A DNA stretch of 64,000 nt from Methylobacterium sp. (GCA_020252645.1 JADCCN010000004.1:1-64000), one strand, 5' to 3'. Positions 19,350 to 28,243 are shown, counted from the stretch's first letter. The notes: a model not told the origin generated them from the letters alone. Numbers and translations: made by a program.

Positions 19350-21484
19350 GCGCGCCTCCGGGCCGGGGTGGCGTCAATGGCGGGCGTCGATTTCGCCTGG
19401 CCGCGGATGATGCGCCCGCCGCCTGCGATCAGCACGAGTTCGTCGCAGCGCATGGCGGTACCCACGCGGTGTGTGACGATCAGCACGCTGGCGCCGCTGC
19501 GCCGAAGATGGTCGAGAATCCCGGTCTCCGTCCCGAAATCAAGAGCGCTCGTCGCTTCATCGAGAATGAGCACGCGGGGCTTGCGCGCCAGCGCGCGGGC
19601 CAGGGCCAGGCGCTGCACCTCGCCGCCGCTGAGCTCAGGCGCATGCCCCGAAAGGCGCGTCTTCATGCCGGCGGAACGCTCCGCCACCAGTTTCTCCAAT
19701 CCTGCCTGAGCAAGTGCTGCCGCGAGGTCCGGCGGGGTCACCATCATGTCGCGCAGGGTCAGGTTTTCCTCGATGCTGGCCGAGAAAACCGCCGCCTGCT
19801 GCGGCACATAGGCCAGTTCCCGGCGCAGTTCGTCCTGCGGCCATTGCTCCAGCGGCACGCCATCGAGCATCACCCGGCCGGCCCAGGGCTCGATCAAGCC
19901 GGCCGCGATTCGCGCCAGCGTCGATTTTCCCGCTCCCGATGCGCCCATGATGGCGACGAGGCGTCCGGGTTCGAAATCGAGTGTCACGTCCTGGAAGAGC
20001 GGGCTTGCCGGCGCAAATCCGAAGCGGATGGCTTCGAGCCGCAACCGGCCACGGCAGGTCAGCGGCAGGTTTGCCGCAAGCTCGCCGGGCTCGACGGCCC
20101 GTGCGGAGGGATGGTTCTTCCGGTCGCGGACATGGGTGAAATCACCGGCCGCCTCATGGAAGTGCGGCATCGCACCGGCCATTCCGGCGAGGGGCGCGTT
20201 GAGCAGCCCGACAAGCACCTGGCAGGCGATCAGCCCGCCAAGGGTGAGCTGGCCCTGCATCACCAGCCAGGCGCCGAGGCAGAGCACGATGGCCATCATC
20301 AGCATCGCCGAGAATTGCGGCGCAACCGTGCCGATGGTGCGCAGCAGGCCGATCCGCTGCTCCTGTTCGAGGGCCTTTTCCCCGGCGGCCGCGACACGCT
20401 CCGCCAGAAGCATTTCACGGCCGTGCAGGCGGTAGTTCTCCAGCGCGGCGATGCCGGTGGTGAGCGCACCTGCCGCGACGCCCTCGGCGACCTGCAGCGC
20501 GGTATTCGTGGCGGAGATCCCTGTCGCGAGCCTTCCCATGAGCAGGAAATTGACGAGCGCCACGGCCGCAATAACCGCCGCGATGGGCGGCGCGAAGGCC
20601 GCGAGCGCCGCGAGATAGCCAAGCAGGGCGATGCCTTCCGGCACGAGCCGCAGCAGCGATCCGGCAACGGCTTGCCCGCGATCCGAGTTGCGGCGCAGGC
20701 CGGAGACGATCTCGCCGGCGCTGCGCTGGGAGAAGAAGCAGATCGGCAGGTGCAGCGCGCGCCACATGCCGCCGGCCGCGACCTGCGCGGCGATCTTGGC
20801 CCGCAAGGCAGCCGCGATAAGCTCGTTGAGGATCGCGATCATGAACTGCGCGACACCCGCGACCAGCAGAATACCCAGAACCGCGATGCCCCAATCAAGG
20901 CGTGCCTGCCCGATGACATGATCGGCAAAAACGGCAATCACGCCCGTTGTCGCCAGGCCCGGCACGATGGCGGCAAGGCCGAGCAGTGCTGCGCCGAGCA
21001 CGGCATCGGGCGCGCGCACGACTTCCGCGAACAGCAATCCCATCGTCGACGAGACACGCCCCTCGCGTCGGAAAGCCGGACCCGGCTCCAGCACGAGCAC
21101 GATGCCGGTGAAGCATTGCCCGAATTCGCGCCGGTCCAGCACGCGGCGACCCGAGGCGGGATCGTGAATGACAAAACGGCCCCTGCGGCAGGATTCGAGC
21201 ACGACAAAATGGTTGAAGTTCCAGTGCAGGATCTGGGGGAAGGGAAGGTCCTCCAGCGCTTCCGGCTCACGGCGCAGGCCGCGTGCCTCCAGGCCGTGGC
21301 TTTTGGCCGCTGCCACCAGCCGGTCTGCATCCACCCCGTCGCGCGCCGTGGAACAGGCGACGCGCGCGGCCTCGAGCGTGATCGGCCGGCCATGCCGCGC
21401 CAGGACCATCGCGAGGCAGGCCGCACCGCATTCGGCAGCCTCCGTCTGCAGGATTACGGGCAGGCGCGGCGCAAAAAAAGTCAT
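19346..21484 (-). CDS. NHLM-type exporter, C39 peptidase/ABC transporter
   Basis: A peptidase-containing ABC transporter of 712 residues that would cut a leader peptide and export the cargo. The N-terminal C39 domain is intact by inspection: oxyanion Gln and nucleophile Cys in QTEAAECGAACLAMV (Cys near residue 19), His in NFNHFVVLE, and Asp in IHDPASG. Six membrane helices follow (about residues 150-430), then an ATPase with GASGAGKST, LSGGEVQRLALARAL, VLILDEATSALD and VTHR. It overlaps genes on both sides by 4 bp. Such transporters process double-glycine leaders; no such precursor is visible here. Confidence 0.92.
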   Translation of the reverse strand: MTFFAPRLPVILQTEAAECGAACLAMVLARHGRPITLEAARVACSTARDGVDADRLVAAAKSHGLEARGLRREPEALEDLPFPQILHWNFNHFVVLESCRRGRFVIHDPASGRRVLDRREFGQCFTGIVLVLEPGPAFRREGRVSSTMGLLFAEVVRAPDAVLGAALLGLAAIVPGLATTGVIAVFADHVIGQARLDWGIAVLGILLVAGVAQFMIAILNELIAAALRAKIAAQVAAGGMWRALHLPICFFSQRSAGEIVSGLRRNSDRGQAVAGSLLRLVPEGIALLGYLAALAAFAPPIAAVIAAVALVNFLLMGRLATGISATNTALQVAEGVAAGALTTGIAALENYRLHGREMLLAERVAAAGEKALEQEQRIGLLRTIGTVAPQFSAMLMMAIVLCLGAWLVMQGQLTLGGLIACQVLVGLLNAPLAGMAGAMPHFHEAAGDFTHVRDRKNHPSARAVEPGELAANLPLTCRGRLRLEAIRFGFAPASPLFQDVTLDFEPGRLVAIMGASGAGKSTLARIAAGLIEPWAGRVMLDGVPLEQWPQDELRRELAYVPQQAAVFSASIEENLTLRDMMVTPPDLAAALAQAGLEKLVAERSAGMKTRLSGHAPELSGGEVQRLALARALARKPRVLILDEATSALDFGTETGILDHLRRSGASVLIVTHRVGTAMRCDELVLIAGGGRIIRGQAKSTPAIDATPARRRA

Positions 21485-22824
21485 CGCTTTTCGGCCATCG
21501 AGCCTGGCGGCTCGCGAAAGACAATGCCACGCAACGCCGGCAGCGCGAGCGAGATCAGCGAGGCATGCTCAACCGTGATGCGGGCACCGACGGGCGTGCC
21601 GCGCGTGACTGTTGCGCGGGCTTCGGCTCCCGAGTTCCATGCCATCGAGGTCCATGCCATCGAGGTCCATGCAATCCCGGAATGGTTGCGGGGGTCGCGC
21701 TCGAGTTCGACGATGACCTGGAAGACCGGCCCTTGCCGCGTCACCAGTTCGGCGAGCCTTTCGTTGCCCAAAGCCGCCAGCACCGCTTCGCGCGTGAAGG
21801 CCGTGCCCGAAACCTGCTTCACACGGGCCAGAATGCGGAAATTCTCGTTTTCATGCAGCGATTCCGGGGCCAGAAGCACCCGGTCACCCCTGGAGATCCG
21901 TTTGCCCGCCGCCAGCGGCACATAGACCGCCGCTTCCAGCATGCCGGCATCTTCCTTGCGGCTCTCCGCCGTGACGATCACCACCGGCTGGCCCGGCGCG
22001 ATCGGGGTGCCGACCCGGCCGGGCAGATCCGCGACGACACCATCGACCGGGGACTTCACCACTCTTCCGGCTTCGAGATTGCGCTCGGCTGCCTCGAGTT
22101 CCAGCCGGGCCTGCTCGATCTTCAGCATGCGTTCGAGTTGCTCGCGCTCGCGGCGGGCCTCCGCTTCCTGCGCGGCGGCATCGAGCGCGCGGCGATCGGC
22201 AATCATGGAATCAAGCTGCGCCTGTGCATCCTGCGCGGCGAGGCGCGCCTTCATCATCCGCGCCTCGGTGGAGTTGCCTCTGGCCAGCAATTCCGCCCCC
22301 ACCCTTTCGCGGTCCGATAGCCCTTCGGCACGGCGCTGCAGATTGGCGATCTGGCTGTCGAGATTCTCGGCCTTCACGGCCCTGATCCGGCTTTCCGACT
22401 CGTGATCGAGCCTTGCAAGGCGAGCCATCGCCTGATCTTCCCGCACCAGCGCTTCGACGGTGCCCCGCAGCCGCGGGATGGCATTGGCCAGTTCGGGGAC
22501 GGACAGGCGCGCGACCGGCTGGCCCTTCACGACATGTTCGCCCTGCCGGACCAGCAGAGCCTCAACGAGACCGCTCGCCGAAGGGGTGATGCTCGTCCGC
22601 GAATGACCCGAATGATCGACGATCACGCCGTTGCCGGTGATCTGGATCGGCACCAGCACATAGGCGCTGGCCGCGACGGCCCCGACCGTCACGAGGCCGA
22701 GCGCGACCATGGCGCTGCGCATCCAGGTGCTGGTGACCTGGATCGTGGAGGCGAGCGCGTCGATCCGCCCGCGCGCCTCGAGCGCTTCCTTGCGGAACAT
22801 GCCGGTTACAGGCTCATCCACCAT
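21481..22824 (-). CDS. NHLM-type HlyD-family membrane fusion protein
   Basis: Periplasmic adaptor of 447 residues. It starts with a short cytoplasmic segment (FRKEALEARGRID, typical of NHLM HlyD proteins), then one membrane helix (MVALGLVTVGAVAASAYVL, about residue 40), a biotinyl-lipoyl half, a long coiled-coil hairpin rich in Glu/Arg/Ala (about residues 120-240), and a beta-barrel region. Near the C-terminus is a tandem WTSMAWTSMAWNSG repeat encoded by 15-bp direct repeats (about 21640-21680). An alternative start is the Met at 22800. It is the first gene of the exporter operon, with the promoter in the 266-bp divergent spacer. Confidence 0.88.
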   Translation of the reverse strand: MVDEPVTGMFRKEALEARGRIDALASTIQVTSTWMRSAMVALGLVTVGAVAASAYVLVPIQITGNGVIVDHSGHSRTSITPSASGLVEALLVRQGEHVVKGQPVARLSVPELANAIPRLRGTVEALVREDQAMARLARLDHESESRIRAVKAENLDSQIANLQRRAEGLSDRERVGAELLARGNSTEARMMKARLAAQDAQAQLDSMIADRRALDAAAQEAEARREREQLERMLKIEQARLELEAAERNLEAGRVVKSPVDGVVADLPGRVGTPIAPGQPVVIVTAESRKEDAGMLEAAVYVPLAAGKRISRGDRVLLAPESLHENENFRILARVKQVSGTAFTREAVLAALGNERLAELVTRQGPVFQVIVELERDPRNHSGIAWTSMAWTSMAWNSGAEARATVTRGTPVGARITVEHASLISLALPALRGIVFREPPGSMAEKR

Positions 22825-23090
22825 TCATGTCCTGCCGCAGATCAATCGTCTTGCGCGGCCAGCGACCTGCACTGCCGAGCTTTCGGCGCATGCTGCCTCG
22901 TTATGGTAAATTTTCTCCTGCCCCAGCCGCATTCCGGCCGGGGAAGGCAAATCCGCAGAAGCGCCGGGTGACTTCCGGAGGCTCCCGGCATCTTGATTGA
23001 CGCTGCCGGCCGGGGATGCGAAAATTCCCCGATCGCAACCTTCCCTGACTGCCCGGGAGGCGGGCCGGAATGGTCCTGAAGGAGCCCCGC
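22825..23090. promoter_or_regulatory. Divergent promoter region of the exporter and the small membrane gene
   Basis: A 266-bp spacer. It must contain the promoters for the leftward exporter operon and the rightward small gene. I see no precursor-peptide frame with a double-glycine site in it on either strand. Confidence 0.45.
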
Positions 23091-23261
23091 ATGTCGGTTT
23101 CCGAGCCCTCGGCCAGCACGCCGCGCCTCTCGCGCGCGGATCGAGCGCTGTGGTTCGCGGGTATCGCGGCCGCCCTCGGGCTGGCTGTCGCGCTCTGGTC
23201 TCAGGCGGGGCGCGAGGTCTTTTCCGCCATGATGACCGGCCTGCTCGCGCTCTGCTCCTGA
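23091..23261 (+). CDS. 56-residue single-pass membrane protein
   Basis: A short gene with an excellent ribosome-binding site (AAGGAG, 6-7 bases before ATG) and strongly GC-biased third codon positions, which argue that it is real. The product is a polar Ser/Pro/Arg N-terminus, one membrane helix (ALWFAGIAAALGLAVALW, about residues 19-36) and a second hydrophobic tail ending ALCS. It is divergent from the exporter operon, and its 3' end overlaps the convergent glycosyltransferase gene by 61 bp. It has no double-glycine site, so it is not an obvious cargo precursor. It could be an accessory subunit of the exporter or glycosyltransferase. Function unknown. Confidence 0.6.
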   Translation: MSVSEPSASTPRLSRADRALWFAGIAAALGLAVALWSQAGREVFSAMMTGLLALCS

Positions 23262-25174
23262 GCGTTGCCCGCCTGCAAGCTGCCCAGCCCGCCGGCGCGC
23301 CTGATGAGGCCGTGCGGCGTTTTCCGCCACAGGAACGGATGGCGCGCAAGTTCGAAAAGCGCACGCCATGCCGCCACGGAAATCAGGATGTAGATCACCG
23401 GCGCCAGCAGCAGGGCCGGCGCGAGATGCACCGATCCTCGGCGGGAGAGCGCAAGGAGTGGCGGCACCGTTTCGAGCAGCAGCGCCGCAGCGAGGCTCAC
23501 GAGCACCAGCAGATCGAAAAGAACGATGAGGCTCGGCCCTCCCAGGAATGGCAAGCCCATAGAGAGCCGCAGGCCGAGGGAGAGCAGGCAGAGCGGCAAG
23601 CCCAGCGCACCGAGCACCACGGAAAGGCCCGTGAGGCTGATGGCCAGCAGGCGGAACGGGCCCAACTCGCCCAGAAGGTCGCGGGGCATGCGCGCCTGCA
23701 CGATCAGGGTCTGCATCCAGCCCTTCATCCAGCGGGTGCGCTGGTTCATCCAGGGGCGCAAGGTCGCCGGCAATTCCTCCCAGGTGGTGGAGGGAAGATC
23801 CTCGACCCGGTGCCCGAGACGGGCGAGCCGGATGCCGAGATCGGCATCTTCCGTGAGGTTCCAGGCATCCCATGCCCCCACGCGCCGCAGGGCTTCGGTG
23901 CGAAAATGGTTGGAGGTTCCACCCAGCGGCACCGGCCAGCCGAGGCGAGCCGCGCCCGCCTTCACCGCGTCGAAAAGGGCTGCGTAATCCACCGCGAAAC
24001 GGCAGGTGAGCAGGCTGTCATAGGCATTCACCACCGCCAGACGGGCCTGCATGCAGGTGACGAGCGGATGCGCCACGGCGAAGGCTGCGGCTGCGCGCTT
24101 CAGCTGATCCGGGTCCGGCGCGTCCTCGGCATCATAGACGACGAGCAGCTCACCCGTGGCAAAGGGCAGCCCGGCATTGAGCGCGCGCGGCTTGGTGCGC
24201 GGTTCGCCCGGCGGCACTTCGAGGATGAGCATATTGCCCGGAAGATCGGCCCGACGCACCCGCAGCGCATCGCGCGTCTCGGTATCATCCGCCTCGATCA
24301 GCAGCAGGATTTCCAGCCGGTCGCGCGGGTAATCGAGCCGCTCGAGATGGGTGACGAGCGTCTCGATCATCCCCGCCTCGCGGTAGAGCGGCACCAGGAT
24401 CGTGTAAGCTGGGAGCCTGGCTTCCGGCAGCGCAGGAGGGAGGGGCAGTGGCTCCCGGCTCGCAAGCGCCGAGATCACGGTTGTCATCGCCCCACCGATC
24501 AGCAAAGGCGCGAGCAGCGCCGGCACAAGGATCGTCAGCAGGGCCGGGAAGGCAATCACAAGACCGAGGATCGCAAGCATGGACACCAGCAGCATCCGCA
24601 GAAGTGATCCGCGCCTCCTTGGGCGGATCGCTTCGGGCCGGCGGGCGGAAAAGCGCGGGGGCAGGGTGCTCGCGGCCTTCCGCGCCAGATCCGCGCCGTG
24701 AAAGGCGATCAACGCATCGCAGAGGCTCTGGCGCGTGACGAGGGCCACGCGGCCGCCAGGCGCGATCATCCGGCCTTCGGCAAGGGCGCGGATCAATGCG
24801 CCATCGGGCGAAAGAACGCGCAGGCCCTCCCGGCCGCTTCCCGCCGCGCGGTAGGAGCGCAGGCGCAGGCTTTCATCGAGACCGATTCCGGCCTCCACCG
24901 GTGGAGGCGCCTCGAGAAAGGCGAGATCAAGCCGCGCGGCGATCTCGCGCAGCAGCGTCTCCTCGTGAAGCCAGCCCTCGCGAAGGCCGAGATCGATGAC
25001 ATCCGAGCCCATCTCCCCGGCGCGGGCGACCTCATCCAGGAGCCGCTCCCGCGGGAGGCCGCAGGCCAGAAGCGCTTCGGAAAGCCGGAAAGCGGGGGGG
25101 CGCTCAAGCGACGCCGCGGTTCGGAAGCGAATTTCTCCCGGGGCCTTTCGACCGAGGCGGACGAATTCATTCAT
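23201..25174 (-). CDS. Membrane glycosyltransferase family 2 with T2SSE N-terminal-like domain
   Basis: A 657-residue inner-membrane transferase. Residues 25-95 resemble the N-terminal domain of type II secretion ATPases (LSEALLACGLPRERLLDEV; LREGWLHEETLLREIAARLDL). Two membrane helices follow, then a GT2 catalytic domain with YDAEDAPDP (DxD nucleotide-sugar/metal site), TEDADLG (catalytic Asp) and QRTRWMKGWMQ (the QxxRW motif of processive enzymes), and C-terminal membrane helices. This layout matches XagB-like and cellulose-synthase-like polysaccharide synthases. Substrate unknown. It is transcribed toward the small membrane gene and the exporter, away from nadA. Confidence 0.88.
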   Translation of the reverse strand: MNEFVRLGRKAPGEIRFRTAASLERPPAFRLSEALLACGLPRERLLDEVARAGEMGSDVIDLGLREGWLHEETLLREIAARLDLAFLEAPPPVEAGIGLDESLRLRSYRAAGSGREGLRVLSPDGALIRALAEGRMIAPGGRVALVTRQSLCDALIAFHGADLARKAASTLPPRFSARRPEAIRPRRRGSLLRMLLVSMLAILGLVIAFPALLTILVPALLAPLLIGGAMTTVISALASREPLPLPPALPEARLPAYTILVPLYREAGMIETLVTHLERLDYPRDRLEILLLIEADDTETRDALRVRRADLPGNMLILEVPPGEPRTKPRALNAGLPFATGELLVVYDAEDAPDPDQLKRAAAAFAVAHPLVTCMQARLAVVNAYDSLLTCRFAVDYAALFDAVKAGAARLGWPVPLGGTSNHFRTEALRRVGAWDAWNLTEDADLGIRLARLGHRVEDLPSTTWEELPATLRPWMNQRTRWMKGWMQTLIVQARMPRDLLGELGPFRLLAISLTGLSVVLGALGLPLCLLSLGLRLSMGLPFLGGPSLIVLFDLLVLVSLAAALLLETVPPLLALSRRGSVHLAPALLLAPVIYILISVAAWRALFELARHPFLWRKTPHGLIRRAGGLGSLQAGNAQEQSASRPVIMAEKTSRPA

Positions 25175-25359
25175 GCGGAAGCGGCCATCGCGAGTGGAAC
25201 GACAGGAAAGGCCGAGCCGCGGGGCGATGTCAATAATCGACCCGCGAAAAGCGGATGCCCCGGCCGCGCGCCGGAAGAGCGCGCGAAAACCGGGCGCCCT
25301 GCCTGCGGCGGCAGCTTCATTTTTCAGGCTGGATTTTTCGCCGGAAAAGCGATATGAGA

Positions 25360-25378
25360 TATACTCAACTTGAGTATA
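25360..25378. promoter_or_regulatory. Operator 1 upstream of nadA
   Basis: TATACTCAACTTGAGTATA is a perfect 19-bp palindrome 97 bp before the nadA start. A second, similar site lies 32 bp downstream (centre to centre). The location suggests repression of NAD synthesis, perhaps by a NadQ-type regulator of alphaproteobacteria; that assignment is inference. Confidence 0.6.
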
Positions 25379-25391
25379 AACGGATTTGCCT

Positions 25392-25410
25392 TATGCTCAA
25401 GATGAGCTTA
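25392..25410. promoter_or_regulatory. Operator 2 upstream of nadA
   Basis: TATGCTCAAGATGAGCTTA matches operator 1 at 14 of 19 positions and keeps the CTCAA/TGAG half-sites. The 32-bp spacing from operator 1 is about three helical turns, so two repressor dimers could lie on the same face. Confidence 0.5.
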
Positions 25411-25474
25411 TGTGATGCGCATCGCGAGTTGGAAAAGGTCGCACGGTTGTCCGAGCCCGGAAAGGATCACGAGG

Positions 25475-26542
25475 ATGAGCAGCGTTCAGCTTCTGGAAAG
25501 CCCTGCCGTGCCGCGCCGCAATGCGGAGCGGGAGGTGCTCCCGCGCCCCGACCTCACCTATACCCCGGAGGTCGCGGCCGAGACCGCGCATCTCTACGAG
25601 CGCGTGAAGCACATCGTGCCGAGCGTCGAATGGCCGTTCCACGCGCCTTATGTCGCCGCGATCAACCGCATCAAGAAGCAACGGAATGCGGTGATCCTCG
25701 CGCATAATTACCAGACGCCCGAAATCTACAACTGCGTGGCCGATGTGGTGGGCGACAGCCTGCAACTGGCGAAAATGGCGGCAAGGCTCGATGCGAAGAT
25801 CATCGTTCAGGGCGGCGTGCATTTCATGGCCGAGACCTCGAAGCTGCTCAGCCCCGAGAAGATGGTGCTGATCCCCGATCTCAAGGCCGGCTGCTCGCTC
25901 GCCTCCTCGATCACGGGCGCGGATATCCGCCGCCTGCGCGAGGCCTATCCCGGCGTGCCGGTGGTGGCTTACGTGAACACATCCGCCGAGGTGAAGGCCG
26001 AGGTCGATATCTGCTGCACGAGCGCCAATGCCGTCGAGGTGGTGGAGAGCCTCGGGACGAACCGCGTGCTCTTCGTGCCCGACCAGTATCTGGCGAAATA
26101 TGTGCAGTCGAAGACGAGGGTGAAGATCATCGCCTGGCACGGCGCCTGCGAGGTGCATGAGCGCTTCACCGGCGAGGAACTGCGCCGCTATCGCGAGGCA
26201 GACCCCACCATCCGCATCATCGCGCACCCGGAATGCCCGCCGGATGTGATCGCGGAGGCCGATTTCACCGGCTCCACCGCCGGGATGATCGATTACGCCA
26301 AGGCGCAGCATGGCGGGAAAGTGCTGCTCGTCACCGAATGCTCGATGGCCGACAATGTCGCGGCCTCGGCGCGGGATGTCGAGTTCGTGCGGCCCTGCAA
26401 CCTCTGCCCGCACATGAAGCGCATCACGCTGCCGAAGATCCTCGACAGCCTGCTCACCCTCGAGCATCAGGTGGAAATCCCCGAGGAACTGGCCATCCGC
26501 GCCCGCCGCTCCGTGGAGCGGATGGTGAACCTCACGCAGTAA
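25475..26542 (+). CDS. nadA: Quinolinate synthase NadA
   Basis: Condenses iminoaspartate with dihydroxyacetone phosphate to quinolinate in de novo NAD synthesis, using a [4Fe-4S] cluster. The 355-residue product shows the NadA landmarks [21 protein letters not shown], cluster Cys in KAGCSLAS, in HPECPPDV and in the [12 protein letters not shown] segment, and TECSMADN. The start at 25475 ([10 protein letters not shown]) is chosen because it follows AAAGGATCACGAGG and removes a basic non-family extension. It lies behind two operator-like palindromes and upstream of nadB, which supplies its substrate. nadC does not follow. Confidence 0.96.
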   Translation: MSSVQLLESPAVPRRNAEREVLPRPDLTYTPEVAAETAHLYERVKHIVPSVEWPFHAPYVAAINRIKKQRNAVILAHNYQTPEIYNCVADVVGDSLQLAKMAARLDAKIIVQGGVHFMAETSKLLSPEKMVLIPDLKAGCSLASSITGADIRRLREAYPGVPVVAYVNTSAEVKAEVDICCTSANAVEVVESLGTNRVLFVPDQYLAKYVQSKTRVKIIAWHGACEVHERFTGEELRRYREADPTIRIIAHPECPPDVIAEADFTGSTAGMIDYAKAQHGGKVLLVTECSMADNVAASARDVEFVRPCNLCPHMKRITLPKILDSLLTLEHQVEIPEELAIRARRSVERMVNLTQ

Positions 26543-26553
26543 CGCTCCGTTCT

Positions 26554-26616
26554 TGTCATGACCGGGCGCGATCCGGTGTCCGTTCCTGGATGGGCGGCCC
26601 GATCCCGGTCATGACA
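26554..26616. repeat. 13-bp inverted repeat between nadA and nadB
   Basis: TGTCATGACCGGG (26554-26566) is the exact reverse complement of CCCGGTCATGACA (26604-26616), with a 37-base loop. It looks like a REP-type palindrome and could form an mRNA hairpin that separates nadA and nadB expression. No T-tract follows, so it is not a standard terminator. Confidence 0.75.
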
Positions 26617-26656
26617 GCGTTGAGAAAAGACAACGTTGAGAGAAGCTCGCGCGCCC

Positions 26657-28243
26657 ATGCCCTCCATTCTCATCATCGGCGGCGGCCTTGCGGGCCTCTT
26701 CACCGCGCTGAAGCTCGCGCCCCTGCCCTGCACGGTGCTGACGCCCGTAGCCTTGGGGGAGGGCGCGTCCTCCGCCTGGGCGCAGGGCGGCATCGCGGCC
26801 GCCATCGGCGAGGGCGATTCCATCGAAAGCCATGTGCAGGATACGCTGGTGGCCGGTGCCGGCCTCTGCGACGAGGCCATGGTGCGGCTGATGGTCTCCG
26901 AAGCTTCCGATCGCATCCTTGATCTTCTCGAATTCGGCGTGCCCTTCGATCGCGATCTTCAGGGCAAGCTGGTGCAGAGCCGCGAAGCTGCGCATTCCCA
27001 CCATCGCGTGGTGCGCGTGCGCGGCGACATGGCCGGCCGGAAGATCATGGAGGCGCTGATCGCCGCCGTGCGCCGCACCCCTTCGATCCGGGTGATCGAA
27101 GGCGCGGAGGCGCTTCGATTATTGGCCGAGAATGGGCGCATCACCGGCGCCATCGCGCAAGAAGGCGATCGGCTCCTGCGGCTCGAAGCCAGCCATGTCG
27201 TGCTCGCCACGGGCGGGGCGGGGCAGCTCTTCGCGGTGACGACCAACCCGAAGCAAGCCTGGGGCTCGGGTCTTGCGATGGCTCTCCGGGCGGGTGCCAC
27301 CATCGTGAACCCGGAATTCGTTCAGTTCCACCCGACCGCGCTCGATATCGGTCGCGATCCCGCTCCGCTCGCGACCGAAGCGCTGCGCGGCGAGGGCGCG
27401 AAGCTGGTGGATCAGCATGGCGAGCGTTTCATGCTGAAGCTGCACCGGGATGCGGAACTGGCCCCGCGCGATGTGGTTGCGCGCGGCGTTTTCGCTTCGA
27501 TTCAGGCCGGAAACGGCGCGTTCCTCGATTGTCGCGAGGCGATCGGCGTGAGGTTTCCGGAGATGTTCCCGACGGTGCATGCGGCTTGTGTCGCGGCGGG
27601 CATCGATCCTGTGACGCGTGTCATCCCCATCGCGCCCGCCGCGCATTATCACATGGGCGGCGTGGCGGTGGATGCGGATGGCGCGGCCATCGGCGTGCCG
27701 GGCCTCTACGCGGTGGGTGAGGTCGCCCATACCGGCGTGCATGGCGCGAACCGCCTCGCCTCGAACTCGCTGCTGGAGGCGGTTGTGTTCGGGGCAAGGG
27801 CTGCCCATGCGATTGCAGCCAAGGCACGGAACCCGACCGATGCGGTGATGCGGGATGCCGGTTCCGCGCCGGGCGAAACCCGGGCGGATGCAACCGAAAT
27901 CCTCGAAATGCGACGGTTCATGCAGGAAAATCTGGGCGTGATCCGCAGCGGGGCGGCACCAGGTTTCAAGGGAGCCGTGCGAAAGAAAATGCTAGACCGC
28001 GTGATGCGGGAGGGCCTGCGCGGCAAGCTCGGCGATATGTCCCTGGTCGCCCATCTGATGATGACGGCCGCCTTGAACCGCAAGGAAAGCCGCGGCGGGC
28101 ATTTCAGGGCTGACCATCCTGCGCCCGCCCCCGTTGCGCAATGGACCTTCATGCGCAATGCCGGCATCGAATTGCCCGATATGCCATCTCGGGGCATGCC
28201 GGGGCTGCAAATCTGGCTGGGCCCCATTCCCGCCCGCACCTAG
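26657..28243 (+). CDS. nadB: L-aspartate oxidase NadB
   Basis: FAD enzyme that oxidises L-aspartate to iminoaspartate for NadA. The 528-residue product has the FAD-binding IIGGGLAGLFTAL motif at the N-terminus, SSAWAQGGIAAA, the substrate/FAD segment HSHHRVVRVRGD, EFVQFHPTAL, and the succinate-dehydrogenase-like Arg/His region (PAAHYHMGGV, GVHGANRLASNSLLEAVVFG). The ATG at 26657 directly precedes the Rossmann motif; an upstream TTG at 26636 is possible. The stop codon TAG (28241-28243) is the first three bases of the 104-bp repeat copy D, so the natural C-terminus may have been replaced. Confidence 0.95.
   Translation: MPSILIIGGGLAGLFTALKLAPLPCTVLTPVALGEGASSAWAQGGIAAAIGEGDSIESHVQDTLVAGAGLCDEAMVRLMVSEASDRILDLLEFGVPFDRDLQGKLVQSREAAHSHHRVVRVRGDMAGRKIMEALIAAVRRTPSIRVIEGAEALRLLAENGRITGAIAQEGDRLLRLEASHVVLATGGAGQLFAVTTNPKQAWGSGLAMALRAGATIVNPEFVQFHPTALDIGRDPAPLATEALRGEGAKLVDQHGERFMLKLHRDAELAPRDVVARGVFASIQAGNGAFLDCREAIGVRFPEMFPTVHAACVAAGIDPVTRVIPIAPAAHYHMGGVAVDADGAAIGVPGLYAVGEVAHTGVHGANRLASNSLLEAVVFGARAAHAIAAKARNPTDAVMRDAGSAPGETRADATEILEMRRFMQENLGVIRSGAAPGFKGAVRKKMLDRVMREGLRGKLGDMSLVAHLMMTAALNRKESRGGHFRADHPAPAPVAQWTFMRNAGIELPDMPSRGMPGLQIWLGPIPART

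Larger units (their letters stand above)
25175..25474. other. 300-bp divergent spacer between glycosyltransferase and nadA
   Basis: No gene is seen. The right half becomes AT-rich and carries two related palindromes at 25360-25378 and 25392-25410. The left half presumably holds the glycosyltransferase promoter. Confidence 0.6.

Noticed and set aside
22825-23090. Short frames upstream of the exporter as cargo precursors
   Set aside because: None has a double-glycine or Gly-Ala cleavage site or a credible ribosome-binding site.
26636-26656. TTG start for nadB
   Set aside because: The ATG at 26657 lies directly before the FAD-binding motif, as in other NadB proteins; the extra seven residues add nothing recognisable.
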